Origin: Toxotes chatareus
Lineage: Eukaryota > Chordata > Actinopteri > Toxotidae
DNA length: 64,000 nucleotides
NCBI GenBank assembly: GCA_016801885.1
Contig: CM028895.1
Location: forward strand, 21,162,001-21,226,000
Direction: 5' to 3'
Part shown: positions 1 through 13,391 of the stretch, piece after piece
Numbering within the stretch: the first letter of the stretch is position 1
Layout: each line of letters starts with the position of its first letter
Translations under genes and position numbers: made by a program
The notes under the pieces: model-generated
What the model saw: only the letters and a program-made list of their open reading frames with translations
The model's database searches: none
Told to the model about the DNA's origin: nothing

Positions 1-261
1 GAAAACACAGAGCAGTCAGCTGAGAACCTGGGGGAGTGTTGGACTTATCAACAGGACAACAACCCAAAACATAAGGCCAAAGTGGTGAAGAAACGGTTTC
101 AAGACAATGATATGAAAGTTTTGGAATGGCCTAGTCAAAGTCCTGATCTGAACCTCAATGAGAACGTATGGGTGGAACTCAAGACAAGGGTCACAGCAAG
201 GAAACCTTCCAACCTCAAGGATCGGGAAGCATTTGCCAAGGAAGAGTGGTTAAAAACTTAA
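1..261 (+). pseudogene. Tc1-like transposase, 3' end fragment
   Basis: Frame 1 is open from the window edge to a TAA at 259-261 (86 codons). It reads the C-terminal catalytic part of a Tc1-like transposase: QQDNNPKHKAKVV carries the second catalytic Asp, then VLEWPSQSPDLN and NENVW carry the final Glu, followed by the usual ELKTRV and EEW tail. The N-terminal half, including the DNA-binding domain and first Asp, lies left of the window or is missing. The family normally reads PDLNPIEN, so NLNEN is a drifted copy. No terminal inverted repeat was identified on the right. Probably a dead element fragment. Confidence 0.85.
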
Positions 262-1854
262 GAACTTTTGAAATAAACTTGTGAGCAATTATAGGAATTG
301 TTTGGAGGGTATTGCTATTGCAAATAGAAGTTTTGCAACTGATTACTGAAACAGGATATGAATAATTTTGAGCACAGTGATATTTTGTTTTTGTGTTGTA
401 AAAATGTTTGTTTAAGTTGTAATTCGAAAATAAATTGTGTATGGCTGAAGGCTTTCCAACACTGTATAAATTAGAAGAATCAAAAACTCTTAATATTTTT
501 AACCATGTGTAATGTGCAAATATGCAGAAAAATAAATTCACCAATCTTTTAGTTAATTTAAGTTAATTTTCTGCATTTGAAAAATGGAAACTATAAGTGA
601 CAGCTACTTCTTTCATGATTATATATCTCCAGAACTGAGTTCTCTAATCAGTTCAAGGTTTAAAGGGTATTATACATAAAATGTGATCTTTGATCCACAA
701 GTGACACATCATGTGACATGATGCTCACTGTGATTGGACATAACTTTTGAACAGTTTTAAGAAAGGATCTATTAATCAGTTCTCTGAGCCACATGTGGTC
801 AGAACAGAATCTCCAGCGTGTCTCACATGGATATAATGACTGATGATTAAAAATGTCTCTGTGTTTACTTCCTCCTCAAAGTTCAGTTTGGATGCTTTTA
901 TTTTGAAGACAACCTCGTCCTAAATCCGGTGCGCGTGCGTGTGTGTGGAACGTGCGTGTATGCGCGCGGCCTGACGCTATTGCAGCCTGGTTCAAGGGGG
1001 GACTAGAGCCTGTGACGCGCCACCGGCTCGCCGCTGGTTCTCATTGGCTGAGACTATTAGTGACGCACAGGAACTGTCAGAATATATGATTGTAATGAAT
1101 AAATCCAGGAACAAGTTTATAGCCTAAAGTTATTCACATACAGTAGAGATACTGCTTCAGCTAGACTACTGCTATAATCTTTTTTTTTTTTCTTTCAGCC
1201 TTCAGGGAGGTCAGAGGTCATGGTCTGGAGCTGGTGAGGTCACTGTCTTGCTCAGCAGGTGCCTACTAGAAACTACTGCTAATGCTGAGCATTGTTTTGT
1301 TGTTTTTTATTTCCCTTTCTTTTCTTTTCTCTGTGCATACAGGTGAGTGTTGGAGTGCCATGAAATTTAATTTTTACTTGAATAGCCATACAAGTCATAT
1401 TGATTCTGTGCATGGGCATCAGTAACGTGTGCTGGGCTGCATGGTTTATGCTGCCTTGTTTGTTTTCAGCCCTCAAACATAAAAGTCTCTGTTTATGAAG
1501 TAAGAGACTTGCCACACAACTGTCTGTGAAAAACCAAACGGTCATTTCACTTTTATGCCACAGTGTTCTCTCAAATTCCACTTCATATAGTAACAATATG
1601 CAGAACCAAATACTGAGGGAAAACACTCATAACAAGGTCCAGCAACATATTCACAAGCTGCTTTATACATTTGAAACAAATTTGCAAAATATTTATTGGG
1701 CCAAATAGTTTCAGACATCAAATATTTCCTCTTTAAAGGTTTAAATGCAAAAACTGGCTCTTTAAAATTGAACTAACAGCCAGTTATTTTGCATGTATTT
1801 ATTGTGTGACAGTAGGTGTTGAGATCCACAGTAATATGAATATGACATAGTTGA
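262..1854. other. intergenic, no gene recognised
   Basis: AT-rich sequence without a convincing coding frame. A short CpG-containing patch at about 925-1045 (GTGCGCGTGCG and TGACGCGCCACC) and a T-run followed by CTTTCAG near 1183-1197 are the only notable points. Neither is enough to call a promoter or exon. Confidence 0.4.
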
Positions 1855-2165
1855 CAGCAGTAGTTGTATTGGTAGTTGTGGTATCAGTGGTAGTATTAGT
1901 AGTAGTGGTGGTTTTGGTAATACTGGAAGTAGTAGCAGCAGTCATAGTACTAGTGGTCTTGGCTTTGGTAGTAGTATTAGTATTTGTAGTAATAGTAGGA
2001 GCAGTAATGGTGGTTGTGGTTTAGTGGTAGTGGCAGTGGTGTTGGTTGTGGTTTAGTGGTAGTAGCAGTATTATTTGTAGTTGTTGTAGTGCTGGTTGTG
2101 GTATCAGTGGTAGAAATAGTATTATTTGTAGTTGTAGTAGTACTAGTCGTGGTTGTGGTACTTCT
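1855..2165 (+). repeat. degenerate GTA/GTG trinucleotide tract
   Basis: About 310 bp composed almost wholly of GTA, GTG, GTT and AGT triplets with scattered substitutions. The long open frames on both strands (Val-rich on +, Thr-rich on -) come from this triplet composition and are not genes. Confidence 0.85.
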
Positions 2166-3256
2166 ATTACACCACTTTTTCAGTCTACATCTACAATGCA
2201 ATAAAACACTGTGCTGTGCTTTAGTCTGTGAATTCCTTGAATGAACCCAGAACTGGTGTTGGTGAGTCAAGTCTCAAATCTACAGCTTTGAATGAACCTA
2301 TCATAATAGGAACAGATTTTTTCTTTTTTTTTAACTAAAGATTTTCTTAATCCTTCTAGATATGTCATCATTGCATAGAAACCAAACTGAACAACTTGAT
2401 CGCATTACATCAGTGCTCGGTGTTACAGTAAAAATATACATTTCTTCTACTTAAATTCTTTGGAAATCACTGCTCACTGGAATCAGTTCATTCAGATCAG
2501 TTCAAAGAATCCACAGCATCCCAGATCCACATACTGTGGAAACACAGACGTGACATGAATACAGAAACATTAAAGGAATATTACTGTTAGCATTCCATCT
2601 AAAATGATTCTAATTTGGAATAGTTCCCATACTTTTTGAAATTAATTAAAGGAAAAACATAAATATATAACAAAATGGCACTAAAACAAAAACATACATG
2701 TAAATTATCCAAATGGAGTTTTTGAGTTTCCTTTTTCAGTCCAGTTGCAGTGTCTTGATCAACTTTCTCTGTTTCCTCCTTATTCACACTGATGAAGCAT
2801 TTGCTTTAAAAGTGGAATATTTTCATGTTATTTTTTTGATCAGAAATATCATACACTCTACGCTCTTTGATATGCCTCATCTGTGAATTATTAAAGGCAT
2901 ATATTTGAATTATAAATACACTAACTATAAGGAAACAGGCAAAACATGCACCATGCCCCAGGCTACATCTCTCCTCATCGCATATCATTTCCATGCAGTC
3001 TCTCTCTGTTTCCTCCTCTCCCTGCTTTCTCCTCCTTTGTGTTTACCTCCCCCTCCCACCCCTCCTCTGCACACACCCCCCAACTGCCCCAGCCAGCCAG
3101 TGTGATCTGAATGGAGGCTGATTCAGGGTGTCAGGCCCTGTCTTAAATGTAATAAATTACCATCGAGCTAGGGAACGGTGCATCCCTCCCGACACATCAC
3201 CAGAGAAGGGGCCAGTGCACCACCATCCTTGACCTCCTCTTCTACCCCTCATCCTC
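2166..3256. other. intergenic, no gene recognised
   Basis: Ordinary AT-rich sequence turning C/T-rich at about 3000-3260 before the CA repeat. No coding signal was found. Confidence 0.4.
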
Positions 3257-3260
3257 CTTA

Positions 3261-3296
3261 TTCACACACACACACACACACATTCCCACCCACCCA

Positions 3297-3360
<64 letters not shown>
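3261..3360 (+). repeat. (CA)n microsatellite
   Basis: An interrupted dinucleotide tract: a short CA run, then ATTCCCACCCACCCACC, then about 60 bp of uninterrupted AC. The His/Thr-rich open frame here is repeat-derived. Confidence 0.95.
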
Positions 3361-3362
<2 letters not shown>

Positions 3363-3861
3363 TGACACACAGTCCTCGCCCTCCAATTCCCCATCTATCC
3401 CCCTGTCCCTCCGTCATCAGCCAGCCCTGGTCTGGCTGGCTCTGTCACCCATCATCCTGTGCCCCAGTGAGAGTCATTAGCATTGTCAGAACTGGCTGGG
3501 AAAGGAGGCCAGCAGAGACCTGGGTGGAGGCTGAGCTGTTGTATGTGTGAGCTGGTGATATATGCAGATACAGGAAGGCTGATCAATGATATGTGGCAGG
3601 TCTCAGCATTCGCCTGAGTGGAGCTGCTGGGTGAGCTGAGCTGTGTGGATGAAATGTGCAGTAACATGGGTAAAATCTCCAGAGCCTGACTGTGGTCTTT
3701 CCAAGCATTGTTCCTTTTTATTACAACTTATTTTTTCAACTTTTTTGTTTTTTGATTATTGAGATCTGGGAGCATGGTAACATCACTACTGTACTTCAGT
3801 GTAATTCTTTGGGCTAAGATCTGTGTCCAGCCCACTGTGCTGAGAAATAATGCTCATATTC

Positions 3862-4127
3862 TGTGGCTGTGGCTCAGGAGGAAGGGTGGCCAATGATCAG
3901 AAGGTCGTGGTTTGATCCGTGTGTCGAAGTATCCACGGGCAAGATACTGAACCCCAAATTGCCCCCGATGTGCACATTGATGTGCGAATGTGTGTGCCTT
4001 AGTTAAAAAGCCCCTTAGAATGGAAAGAGCTGTATGAATGTGTGAATGTGACTTGTACTGTAAAAGCACTTTGAGTGGTCAAAAAAAGAAGAGAAAAGCA
4101 CTATATAAATGCAGTCCATTTACCATA
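3862..4127 (+). repeat. tRNA-derived SINE-like repeat
   Basis: It starts with GTGGCTCAGGAGG (A-box-like) and continues to GTGGTTTGATCC (a drifted B box, GGTTCGANNCC). The body is 'aagatactgaaccccaaattgc', and the end is 'aagcactatataaatgcagtccattta'. The box spacing and these body phrases match a SINE-like family I recognise as dispersed in euteleosts. The family name is not asserted. Confidence 0.6.
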
Positions 4128-5070
4128 TTTGATTCTGCAGCACAGCTTATGCCAACCAGTCACTGGTTTTGATGTTGTGGCTGATTGCTGATTGGTTTGC
4201 ATTTGTTGGATGGGTGTATACACATGCAGAGTTGTTGTTTCATCACAATCCAGTTAGAGTAATGTTTACTTTTATTTTACTTTTTTTTACACCATATCAC
4301 CTGTCTTTCCCTAGCATTATGGGCACCATGAAAAGATATCACACTGGGCCCTACTTCCCAACCTCCACAGGCCACACCAATCCTGAAAATATAACACTGT
4401 AGACACATGCATGCAACATTATGCACACAGTGAAATTCACTATTTGATGCATGACTGATACTCTCTATAAGAAGGTCTACATATACAGAAACCACACTTC
4501 AGTCTGTATGAAAGCCATGGAGACAGACCGCGGCCATATAACTTGAGGGTATTATTTTGACACTGGCTTTCTTTAATACAGTACACATACACATATACTT
4601 TCTGTTTATGTTTGGCTAAAAATGAGAGATTAAAAAGAGACCATTGATAGGTTAATAATTATGATGGGTTAATAATTTATCATTGAAAATAATGCACCCC
4701 TGGTGCAGGGCCAATTACTGGACACTTGAAGGCCTCTGCACCAAAGTCTAACAGGTCAAACACAAGCAGTCAGACAATCAGACAGGTTGATAACAAACTG
4801 TCAGTTTATCCAGATTTTCTAAACCACTTCATTTGGAGGTAAAAGTGAAAGTAAGCACACCTGAAGTGTCACTAAAAACAACAGTAAAGCAGGAAATGGG
4901 TCTGTGAACTAGGATGGATGTTTAAAACAGACAGTCTGGGTGTTCACCTTGGTTTTCTTGCTCGAATAAGTTTGTCTGACCTTTTGGTTTGTTTCCTGTC
5001 TGTCTGGTCACCGGACTGCTTGTGTTTCTTGACCCATCTGCCTTCATTTTGGTGATTTTAAGATACACTG
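4128..5070. other. intergenic, no gene recognised
   Basis: No coding frame, RNA gene or identified repeat was seen. Confidence 0.4.
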
Positions 5071-5300
5071 TTAAGATAAGATACATCTTTATTAGTCTCA
5101 CAATGGGGAAAATGCATCTGTCACAGCAGCAAAGAGACAGATTCAGGCACCCAGAATATACAAAAAATCAAAAATATAAAGACTCATGATAAGATTTACC
5201 GGAAAAAATAAATACTATAAAAAAATACTGGACCACTGTACACAGTATGAGCACAGTATAGACAGCCTTGACAGCATAGACAGTGTGAGCAGAAGTGGAT
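5071..5300 (-). repeat. LINE 3'-end fragment (antisense)
   Basis: The phrase AAGATACATCTTTATTAGTC followed by 'tcacaatggggaaa' and A-rich sequence is the antisense of a common teleost non-LTR 3' end ('...gactaataaag'). No reverse-transcriptase frame remains. Confidence 0.5.
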
Positions 5301-6978
5301 TACTTCACAATGCTGTACATGTTGCACCTGAAATTGAGATTGATATTGTCACATTCTGAGATCTCAGCACGTGAGATATCCTTCAGCACCCAGTTAACGG
5401 GTGCAAACCTTGTCTCTGTTCAAAGATGGTCTCAGGTGTCAGACATGAATGTTCTCCTTGAACTTTCTTCAGTTACAACCTGGCTCCTGCTCCCTGATCT
5501 TTGATATCTTCCATTGGATGCTGCGAGTGGTTTTGGTCTGGTGTTCACAGACAGCTGTTGCTTGTCGTCTGTTTCTCTTGTCCAGGGCTCTTCCTGCTTC
5601 AATGATGAGTTTCCCACAGCTATCACATGTGATGTCATTATGATGTAATACACCACTACAGTCCTCCCATCTTTAAGGTGGACCAGCAGGGATATTAAGG
5701 TGCTGAATTGAATGTGCTCTCTGTGCACTCTGGCTAAATGTACCTTTAACTATAATGCATGTACATACGTCTCACAGAGTTTATTTGTTGAGCTTTGAAA
5801 AAAGGCAGCCGTCATAATTTCCATAAACCAAAGTCCAAAGCTAATTTTTGATCTCTGAGCTCATGCAGCCTGTACAACCCATTAAGCTTTCTGAAAATCA
5901 ATCCTCTCCATGTCATTAGAAAAACCCTAGTAACACATATGAGGATCACCTGTGGGACTGTTGTAGATCCTCCATTTTTCTGTCTTTTACTATATTTTGG
6001 TTCAGAATTTGGATATCAGTTCAGATTCCCTCATCAGTACAGCCATGAACCTGCCGTGTACATTTTTCTTTGCATTTTTGCAATTATTAAACTGTCAAAT
6101 CATGTGTCTGTACCACGATGTGTAATTTCAATACAAATAAAATGAGGTCTGCCATAGCAAGTAAAATATTTTATACCAAAGTGGCCAGGCAATAACTTTG
6201 ATGCTATTTACTATCATGATGTAGCTCAAGCTTCCACTTGGGAGAGGACATGGAAGAGTGGATTACCAAGCAGAAGTAGAGGAAGAGGCAGAGGTGCATG
6301 GTGCAGCTTGTCCTGTGCACAAGCATAAACACCCCCCGTTACTGATTTGCTGGAACTGTATTTTGTATCTTGGCCCAAACCACAGTCTTTGTTTCCCATG
6401 TACAGAGCCAGGGCTGTGTAAGCAGCAGATTTTTTTCAGCTTACTCACAGAATGGACAGATAGCATGAGAAGATATTTGCTGAATCTGACAAAAAATATA
6501 TTGAATTGGAATCACTGACTTCCGTAAAGTCAAGTCACTTTTATTTATATAGCACCAAATCATAACATAAGTTATGACTTCATATAGAGCAGGTTTAAAC
6601 TATATTTGTAATATTATTTACAGCGTTCACCCATGAGCAGCACTTACATTTAAAGACTCTTCAGTGATTTATTACTACACTTCCTCAAAGTTGGCTCACA
6701 AGAATCAGATTAAACAAAGAATGAGGCCAAGATATCTTGATGTTCAGTTGCTAATATGAGTTACACTCAAAAAACAGGACCACACACTTCCCACAGGGCA
6801 ACCAAAAGCATCATTTCAGTAAACTGTGTGTGTTCTCTTCTAATGATTAGCCTTTGATTGTTGATCAGTGCACCAATGCAGACCATACCAAAGACCTCTC
6901 ATGTCCACATTCTGTGTGCATCTCTTTGTGTGCGTATTCATGCGGGTGTGTGTCTGCATGAAAACAAGATGCCAAGAC
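5301..6978. other. intergenic with one short LINE-tail scrap
   Basis: No gene was recognised. A short 'cttttatttatatagcacc' scrap at about 6532-6596 is shared with 40120-40200 and is a known-looking teleost interspersed tail. Confidence 0.4.
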
Positions 6979-7003
6979 TGTGTGTGTGTGTGTGTGTGTG
7001 CGT

Positions 7004-7095
<92 letters not shown>

Positions 7096-7104
7096 GTGTG
7101 TGTA
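6979..7104 (+). repeat. (TG)n microsatellite
   Basis: About 125 bp of TG repeats with a few CG interruptions. Open frames here encode only poly(Val-Cys) or poly(His-Thr) and are rejected as genes. Confidence 0.97.
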
Positions 7105-9390
7105 TTCTTACCCCAGTCTGGGCGTCAGTATTAATGAGCCCAGATTTCATTTCCGATGAGCGATTATTTGACTGTTCATTTGGCTAAGATTTATGACAAG
7201 GCCCTATATCTGTAGCCTGCAGCACTGCTCTAGTCTTTAATAATGGGAAATGAACACATTAATCACCCTGTAGCAGTCATCCACAGAAAGCACCGGAGCA
7301 CCATCCAATCTGCATCACAGGATGAGAGGGAGAATATCACCTCATATTCATTCAAAAGCCTTATCTAGTACATGGTGGTAGGAAAAATTACCTGTCCAAT
7401 TGAATATGATTTAACATTCTAAAAACTGTAAACACACACACATAGACATGCACTCCCACACTTGTGGTCCTGCTGTGATCAAAGATTTGAACAGTCCTGG
7501 GACTGTTTGCCTGCTTACTTTATCAGCTGAGGAGCAATGAACATGGTCACCTCAACAAATCCACAGGATTTGCCCAGGGTGGAGCAGGGCTGCTGACCAC
7601 AGAAGCCCATGAGTCACTTGGCCTCCTATCACTATCCACGCCTGATGCTGGGCCACGGCTCTGAGGTGTGAACAAAAGATTGCAGGCAGTTCTGCCTTTT
7701 TATCGCTCTCACCTATCAGGAGCTACAGAAACACAAACAATATATTCGGGATAATTGTGACTTTTTTTATTCATTACATGAAGTGGTGGCATAATGGTTG
7801 ATCTGACTCCATACAAACATGTGCTGTTTAACCTCCCTTTAACGCATTAACACATGACATTCTTTGATGATTCCCGCTCGCTATCACAGCTCCTTTAAAA
7901 GAGAGACTGATTAATGTTACAGTCCTTAAGATTTACATCCTGGTTGATTTGGCGACACCTGTGGTTACTCATTGTAACAGCACAGGTGTTTTTTTAATAA
8001 CACAGGTGCCAGGGTTCTGGTAACATGTGGTAAATGTTAGAGAATGATTCTGACCTCCACCTCCGTAGTTTCCATCTCACTAAATACTTTTTTTCAGCAT
8101 TACACCTAAATTGTGCATTACAGACTGGTCCAAAATGAACCCAATTCCTAGAATAGTGGAGTGTGAAAATAATACCTGTATTTATACCTGGATGAAGTAA
8201 AACACACCTCAAACATAAAACCTGACAGGCCATTTTGTTACATAAACCTATGAGCTCAGCTCATAGGTGGTTTCAAACACGATTTATTGAGAAATTTTGC
8301 TTCTTCCCTTATACTGTGCCAGTGTCCTGAGTCCATCCCGCCATGTAAGAGGGAAAATAGTCAGTTATCTGACATGTATGAAACAGAGCAAATACACTGC
8401 ATTCTGCATTGCATTTTTTCTTTTTCTTTCCTGCAACTAACCAATCAAAACTTGCTTAACTAAGACTCTTCTCATTGACTAGCATTTGGCTGACTATTAG
8501 GGGACAGCCCTAATACATACACCGAGCAGCCACAAAAGCCAGTAACTGCTTTTAAGATTTACTTGGGTTCAGTTGACAAATACAAAATGCATTCTTAATG
8601 AACAGATTAAATTCAAATCATGACATTAAATGCATAAATGTTTGCTCAGTGTGGCCAAAATATTAATTGGCTAAATGTTAATTACTCATAATGGGATGTG
8701 TCTGAATTGTGTAATTGTGGCTTAGAAAGGGAAAAACATAGACTGCTCTAAAAACAGAACACCACCACCACCACAATTAAAAAAAAGTGAAGAGTTCATG
8801 TATAATTCACATTAATTCGTTCTTTGTATCTTGAAAAGATCAAGATGTCCACTTGCCCTCGATTCAGCTCTTGGATATCCCTGACCTGGATGACTGAGAA
8901 TCTTCACTGACTTGTTCATTGTATGTTTCTGGTTTTTGTTCCAGGCATGAAAGTAACCCAGTGAAGAGAAATAGGCCTTATTGCTACATGCCTGGAAGAA
9001 CTGCAGTCCACATAGAGAATGATTCATCATCTCTGTGTCCTTAAATCAATCCTTGATATTACTCATATTTTGCCTCCAGTCTAGTTCTCATAATATAAAT
9101 TACAAATATAAAAAAAAAACACAAAAATACTGAGTCCTTGTCTTTCATTACTTTTGTGCCTGCTGCTCTGCTCTGTACTGTCACTAAAGATCTGGTTGGT
9201 CATTAACCATTCAAAGCACCCAAGTGTGTGCGCGTGTGTTCCTTTTTTCATTCCCTTGGGCATTGTGGACAGAAGCCAGCTAGCTCATTATATCTCCTTT
9301 GGAGGATTTTAATTGTTAATTCTGAGCAAAGATTTGGCTCAGTGACCACTTCTGTGCCACATCCCATAGTGTGTTGTCTGTGTTTGTGTT
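7105..9390. other. intergenic, no gene recognised
   Basis: No coding signal was found. The phrase 'acaccgagcagccacaa' at about 8519 resembles the end of a degraded dispersed element but cannot be extended. Confidence 0.35.
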
Positions 9391-9511
<121 letters not shown>

Positions 9512-9889
9512 GTGGCATGCCGTTAGGACATGCAAAGCAAGCAGTACTTGACCATTTAAAGTTAAAAAATAGATACCAATTGGAATGATACTAGAGTGGA
9601 AGCCATATCTCTCCTGTATCTCGGAACAGCATTCTGTCCCATAGATTGTCTGATATTGCCAATTGGCATTCAGCTTGTAATTTACTGCCCCCTTGTGGCT
9701 GCAGTTGGTTATTGTTTCTGGAAACTCGGTTGACTACCAGCCATTGTATCTATCATTTCAGTAATTTTTGTGGGTGTGGCTGAGTCAAGTTAAGTTATCA
9801 TACTTGTTCCTACACACCTCAGAAAAACATTATCTAATAGATACATTTACGTTGGATGGCTTTACTTTGGCCCCTGTGCTGTAAGGAAC

Positions 9890-10345
9890 CTTGGGGTCAT
9901 TTCTGACCAGGACATGTCCCAACAACTCTCTGAATAGCCTTCAGTTGATCCAAAATGCTGCAGCGTGAGTACTGATGGGAACATGGAAAAGATCATATTT
10001 CCATCTACATTGGCTGTAAAATCCAGAATAGAATTCAAAATCCAGCTCCTTATGTAAAAAAACCCTTAATGATGAAGCTCTGTTGTATCTCAAAGACCTC
10101 ATAGCACCCTATCTGGATCTGCAGCTGCTACTCAGAACTCATCATCATCATTATTATTATTATTTTTATTATTAATAGGAGCCAATATCATTGTACATTT
10201 CTTTATAACCAGTTTATACAACTGTTCCTGGTCTCCCCCCCTCCTCTCTCCATCATTTCTCTCCTGTCAATCCAACCGGTCAAGGCACACAGCCACCCAC
10301 CCTGAGTCCATTTCGAAGTTTTCTTTCTGTTTCAGAGTTTCAGAG
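9890..10345 (+). pseudogene. LINE reverse-transcriptase C-terminus and 3' UTR remnant
   Basis: The + strand reads a decayed version of the LINE tail 'LQLIQNAA...HLHWL...' seen in teleost L2/Rex elements, broken by stops. It continues into CTCTCTCCATCATTTCTCTC and 'ctgtcaatccaaccggtcaaggc', which I recognise as a common LINE 3' UTR phrase. An ATT-rich tract at 10147-10175 separates the two parts. Confidence 0.6.
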
Positions 10346-11070
10346 GAGTTTCAGAGGGTTTGATTTTCATTTCCAATCATCATCACAAAGTGTCTTCATA
10401 TTATTCTGACCTACAGAGATGTGTAAAAGAATCTTTGTGCACTGAAAATGCAGTTGTATCCATCACTTTGTATTTAATGGTAAGTAATTCTATTGCCACC
10501 TTTGTTAGAAGTTCTGTTTTAAAACATAAGGATACATGGAAATAATGGGACAGCAAAATGTTTGAGTGATCTTTTAAAATATCTATTGCTCTTTATTATT
10601 TGTCACATTATTGCTATTGACTTTTGTCCCTTTCAAGATTTTGTAGGAATGATGACAGTAGTAGAGCGGTTGACAAGTTTAGAGTTCTGATACTCTGAAG
10701 TTAACCTGCTCCTGAGCAAGTTAGCAGTGCTGCATGAGTTACTATGCTGACCTATACCCATTAAGAAACCATTTGGAAGGATAGAAGAAAATGGCAGAAT
10801 TGCAGAGAAGTAAGACACAATTTAAAAAGAGCCTGGGATCACAAACCGAGAGAAAGGCCTAACGGGATTGTGAAAGTCATATATGATCAGTGCTTGATAC
10901 CACAGGCCACCTACACCACACCCAGTGATGGACCACTATAAAATCAGAAATTACAGATCACTGGCAGAGCAAGTTATGTCATTTGAAGATGGGAAACTCC
11001 ACAAAGGGATGAACAGCAGGGATGGTCAGCAACAATACTCAGAATGTGGCATTCAAACCATGAGTGACTG
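10346..11070. other. intergenic, no gene recognised
   Basis: No supported gene or repeat was found in this interval. Confidence 0.35.
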
Positions 11071-11365
11071 ATAGGCCCAAAGTTAACCAAGACAACACCC
11101 ACACCACTGCTCCATCACTTCCAGCCTGGACTGCAGACACAAGGGAGGTTGGGTCCAGTGTATTCATGCTGCTGACTCTAAATTCTGACCCTGCAGAAAT
11201 CCAGATCCATCAGACCAGGCTACATTTTTCCAGTCTACAGCTGTCCAGATTTGGTGAGCCTGTGTCCACTGCAGCTTCAGATCTCTGTTCTTGCCTGACA
11301 GGACTGGAACCTGGACCTTCTGCTGTTGTAGTCCACCCACCTCAAGGTTGGCCGTTCTGAGATGC
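11071..11365 (-). pseudogene. Tc1-like transposase, middle fragment
   Basis: The minus strand reads a degraded transposase of the fish Tc1-like type whose intact copies have SRRPHRVPLLSAKNRxLRLQ, WAQAHQNW, then AWSDESGFLL around the first catalytic Asp. Here the recognisable matches are the LSGKNR-like stretch, QAHQIW, and AWSDGSGFLQ. Several frameshifts and substitutions are visible, including Glu to Gly in the SDES motif. It complements the N-terminal fragment at 42411-42930, which comes from the same family. Confidence 0.7.
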
Positions 11366-12153
11366 TCCTTTTCTCAGCACAGTTGTAAAGAGTGATTGTC
11401 TGAATTAGCGTAGCCTTTCAGCCTGTCAGCTCCAACCATTATCAACAAGGTGTTTCCAGAACTGCAGAACTGCTGCTCACTGGATGTTTTTTGTTTCTGA
11501 CTCTGAATCTGTTATTATTATTGTTATTATTTGTGTTGTTCTGTAACTGAATGTTGCCTTGATGCTTCAATTTCAGGGTCACTTTTCCATCACTATTCAA
11601 ATAATCTTTGGTGCCTAAATTGATATTTCTCTTTGAGTTAAATAATACATACAATACAGTTTTATACAACAGAGGAGGGGAACACATTAAGTGTATGTAA
11701 CCCGACACGGAAGAGAGATCAGCCTCAATTGTATAAACACAACACTAACTTAGAGTGAAAAGATTTTTGGTCAACTGTTAAACGACCCTCACCTCAGTGC
11801 ATCGAGGAGTTTGCATGGTGACCAGTGCAAAGTTCTCCACTCTCTGGCCCATGCAGGCAAGCCAACCCACTGACACTTCTCAAAGCCGACCCAAATGTCA
11901 CAACTCCACAGGCTTTTACCAGATGTTCTCATGTGACAGTCAGTTCTGTTATACGCTTTAATAACAGCCCACACATGCTACACATCCGTATTTAAGTAAA
12001 AACAGGTTAATCATTCATTATTCTCTGTGTTGCTGGAATTTGTTTAATGTTTGTTTAGTTAGTGTTTAATTTGTGTTGTAGTTCTTGAATAATAAATCTG
12101 TAGTTTGTAGTAGTAATAATATAATAATAATAATAGTAATATTTTTATGTTGT
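11366..12153. other. intergenic, no gene recognised
   Basis: AT-rich sequence with ATT/TAA microsatellite-like patches near 11510-11530 and 12110-12140. Confidence 0.35.
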
Positions 12154-12462
12154 AATGATGTCAGGGCCGGCCCAGGCTTAAGCGAACTAAGCAGCTGCTT
12201 GGCCCCGTGACCATTAGGGGGCCCCCAAGAGCAATTAACTAAAAGCAAAATTAAAAAGCAAAAAGTAATTACATTTTTTTTTCTTGTCTGAGTGATGATG
12301 ATTCCAATATTATCAAATGTATGTTCTTGTACAAGAAAAACAATATTGTTAACAGAGTGTGGTTTCAATACTGCCTGGGCGCTCAGAGCTCTGCTAGTTC
12401 CGTGTGCAGTGCACCCAACCGTGCACTGCGCATCCAGGAGCTAGCAGGTAGAAGGCCTAATA

Positions 12463-13391
12463 ATGTCGCAAAAAAGGGCATACTTTTCACGGGCAGAAAA
12501 AACAAAAAGGAAGAAAGAGGAAGAGGAGAAAAAACAACAGATAAAGATAAAGGTATGTTTGCATGTCTTGGTAATGTAACATTTGGTGTCAAGGAGATTT
12601 TGAAAGGTTTCCTCAAATTAGGACAGTCCCTAATTATTGTTGATATTGTTCCAACTACATTAGCCTATAATACCAAATTAGCTAACTAACGTTAGTTCAA
12701 AACGATTGAAATTTCTCTTTTAACTGGTAGGTTAGATAGTTTACTATTCAAGCTAAAATTTTTGTGTTTGTATAATACTTTGAATAAGTTGATTCTCAGT
12801 GTATATATATTATTCTGGGTCGCCTTTTTGCTTCAAAACAACGTTTCTGATAACGTTTGATAGCAAATGTTTAATAACTAACATAAGGTAACGTTAATTA
12901 CAAACGGGGTGACGTTTGCTTGCAATATGTTTTTGCCTTAACAAATTAACTTAGTTAACTTATACCTCAAACTATGAGTTAACTTAGTTAACTTATAGTT
13001 TGAGGTAGTCTATGTTGTTTGCAATTGTTTGTTGCAGAGCATAGTAATTTATGTGAGTAAATAAACATATTCCTTTTACATCAATTCCCTATCATGCTCA
13101 TAAGTTATATGAAACTTCCCCAGGATCACTGTTAAAGTATTTTGGAGGAGACATTGACTTGGCCCAGGGGCAGACCACCTCCTCAGGATCTGCCAAGGCT
13201 GATGAATCAGGTGATGGAAAAACTGTGACCATATATATTTAATTTCTAGTCAAGTTGTCTCATTAAGATATACTAATATAAGATATAATCCTATGACAAG
13301 GGACATGTTTTCTTAGGTCTATTTCTATCCTCTGCTCCATCCACTATGCCCACTGTCCTCACTGTGTCCTCTGCAACCTCAGTTGTACCTG
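12463..13391 (+). pseudogene. hAT transposase N-terminal exons (element A)
   Basis: Exon 1 starts at ATG 12463 (MSQKRAYFSRAEK, then a Lys/Glu-rich run) and ends at 12552 before GTATGT. Exon 2 is 13124-13210 (acceptor CCCCAG, reads SLLKYFGGDIDL). Exon 3 is 13317-13391 (acceptor TTCTTAG, donor GTAAGT, reads LFLSSAPSTMPTV). Exons 2 and 3 join in phase. Exon 1 needs a 1-base correction just before its end to join exon 2. The Lys-rich start followed by a 'LLKYF' motif is typical of the ZMYM1-like hAT transposases that are numerous in fish. The catalytic part is absent. Confidence 0.65.
12966..13008. repeat. small inverted repeat inside hAT element A
   Basis: CCTCAAACTAT and ATAGTTTGAGG flank an 18-bp centre rich in GTTAACTTA. 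It may be a subterminal structure or chance in AT-rich DNA. Confidence 0.6.

Noticed and set aside
215..544. 109-codon minus-strand frame overlapping the Tc1 remnant
   Set aside because: Partly antisense to the transposase and otherwise AT-rich chance sequence without a family signature.
1977..2270. 97-codon minus-strand Thr/Asn-rich frame and its + strand Val-rich partner
   Set aside because: Produced by the degenerate trinucleotide tract; no start context, splice sites or family.
6858..7187. Open frames of 88-109 codons rich in Val/Cys or His/Thr
   Set aside because: They are translations of the (TG)n microsatellite; the same applies to 9228-9588 and 3178-3480.
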